A DNA stretch of 64,000 bases from Pseudoalteromonas peptidolytica (GTDB lineage Bacteria; Pseudomonadota; Gammaproteobacteria; Enterobacterales; Alteromonadaceae): NCBI RefSeq assembly GCF_012641745.1, contig NZ_WEHZ01000006.1:62001-126000 (forward strand), written 5' to 3'. Within the stretch, counting starts at the first letter, position 1. Each line of letters begins with the position of its first letter. Made by a program: the position numbers and the translations under genes. Below the pieces are notes generated by a model. That model did no database searches. It had not been told where the DNA came from and worked only from the letters and a program-made list of their open reading frames with translations. This document shows positions 63,601 through 64,000 of this stretch, in pieces.

Positions 63601-63847
63601 TGCTCGTTTCCTTGTATGTAAAATATAGCGCTGAAGGGAGCAAAAACTAAGCCAGGTTAAAAATTTATACTTATCATTGGCTTATATTTCTAATTTAATC
63701 GTTATGGAGGAATTTACAGAGAAAAATTTTCATAGTGAAAGTTATTTTCCCAGTTAAGGGAAGTGGGATTTGCATACGGGTAAGATACTGTATAGTTGTC
63801 TGAAATGCAGCGGGTTACCCGCTGCGAGTTTAGGAATGAATGTTAAC
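63601..63847. other. Upstream region of catalase with a 19-bp palindrome
   Basis: No gene is seen here. GCAGCGGGT and ACCCGCTGC (63807-63825) are perfect 9-bp inverses around one base and resemble a REP-type hairpin. The catalase promoter should lie near 63601-63700 on the minus strand. I could not identify a clear OxyR site or promoter boxes. Confidence 0.5.
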
Positions 63848-64000
63848 TAATACCAATTTGACTTAATACTTGCTCAATTTGAAGGAGTAAATCTGACGCT
63901 AACAGCGTTAAAAATTTCTCATTTAGAACAACTAAATAGCAAAATTTTTGCCTCGTTATCGACAAGATTTTCTCGCCTCAAAATAGACCACTTAGTTAAG
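63848..64000 (+). repeat. Dispersed MITE-like element, copy 2 (cut by the window end)
   Basis: This repeats the element at 14784 almost base for base. Shared stretches include CTTAATACTTGCTCAATTTG, AGGAGTAAATCTGACGCTAA and AGATTTTCTCGCCTCAA. It lacks the internal block of about 50 bp present in copy 1. The last bases, CACTTAGTTAAG, are the start of the right terminus, so about 15 more bases should lie beyond the window. Confidence 0.85.

Overview
This window looks like a chromosomal segment of a marine gammaproteobacterium of the Alteromonadales, most likely Pseudoalteromonas. The reasons are the gene order, including pepN-DUF2835, pyrD-zapC, rlmKL-uup, the divergent gltA/sdhCDAB-sucABCD block and csdA-csdE next to tcdA, together with a large NAD-dependent glutamate dehydrogenase and moderate to low GC. 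The genus is inferred from family resemblance and no database search was run. No rRNA, tRNA, CRISPR array, integrase, transposase or prophage gene was seen.

Layout. 1-661: the 3' end of pepN and a DUF2835 gene. 911-7791: a four-gene envelope cluster (DUF1302 outer-membrane barrel, DUF1329 periplasmic protein, YCF48-like propeller, MMPL/RND permease) that looks like an undescribed trans-envelope transporter for a hydrophobic substrate. 8003-15417: gdhB, pyrD, zapC, a dispersed repeat and a zinc-ribbon gene. 15584-21566: rlmKL, a glutaredoxin-like gene, uup and a DUF3466 gene. 21719-28828: DUF2062 (minus), then comEC, msbA, lpxK, ycaR, kdsB and a pseudouridine synthase, tightly packed. 28830-31314: tcdA facing csdE-csdA (sulfur mobilisation and tRNA ct6A). 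31417-42953: the TCA-cycle block, gltA diverging from sdhCDAB-sucAB-sucCD. 43014-51039: a small monooxygenase, then a trans-4-hydroxy-L-proline catabolic cluster (prolidase-like M24 peptidase, D-hydroxyproline dehydrogenase, deaminase, epimerase, semialdehyde dehydrogenase, GntR regulator). 51262-53157: a propionyl-CoA-synthetase-like enzyme. 53244-53791: a higher-order tandem repeat. 53838-61305: an ABC exporter (adaptor, ATPase, two FtsX-type permeases) preceded by a sigma-54 promoter and followed by its probable sigma-54 activator and histidine kinase. 61325-64000: REP-type repeats, a small membrane protein, a catalase gene broken by a 4-bp tandem duplication, and a second full-type copy of the dispersed repeat at the window edge.

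How the genes work together. The gltA/sdh/suc genes supply four consecutive steps of the TCA cycle. The hydroxyproline cluster and gdhB both feed 2-oxoglutarate into that cycle, which fits a scavenger of collagen and amino acids. msbA, lpxK and kdsB serve lipopolysaccharide assembly. The two strongest candidates for something new are the DUF1302/DUF1329/YCF48/MMPL operon and the sigma-54-controlled ABC exporter, which has TGTCCG repeats around its promoter and its own two-component system.
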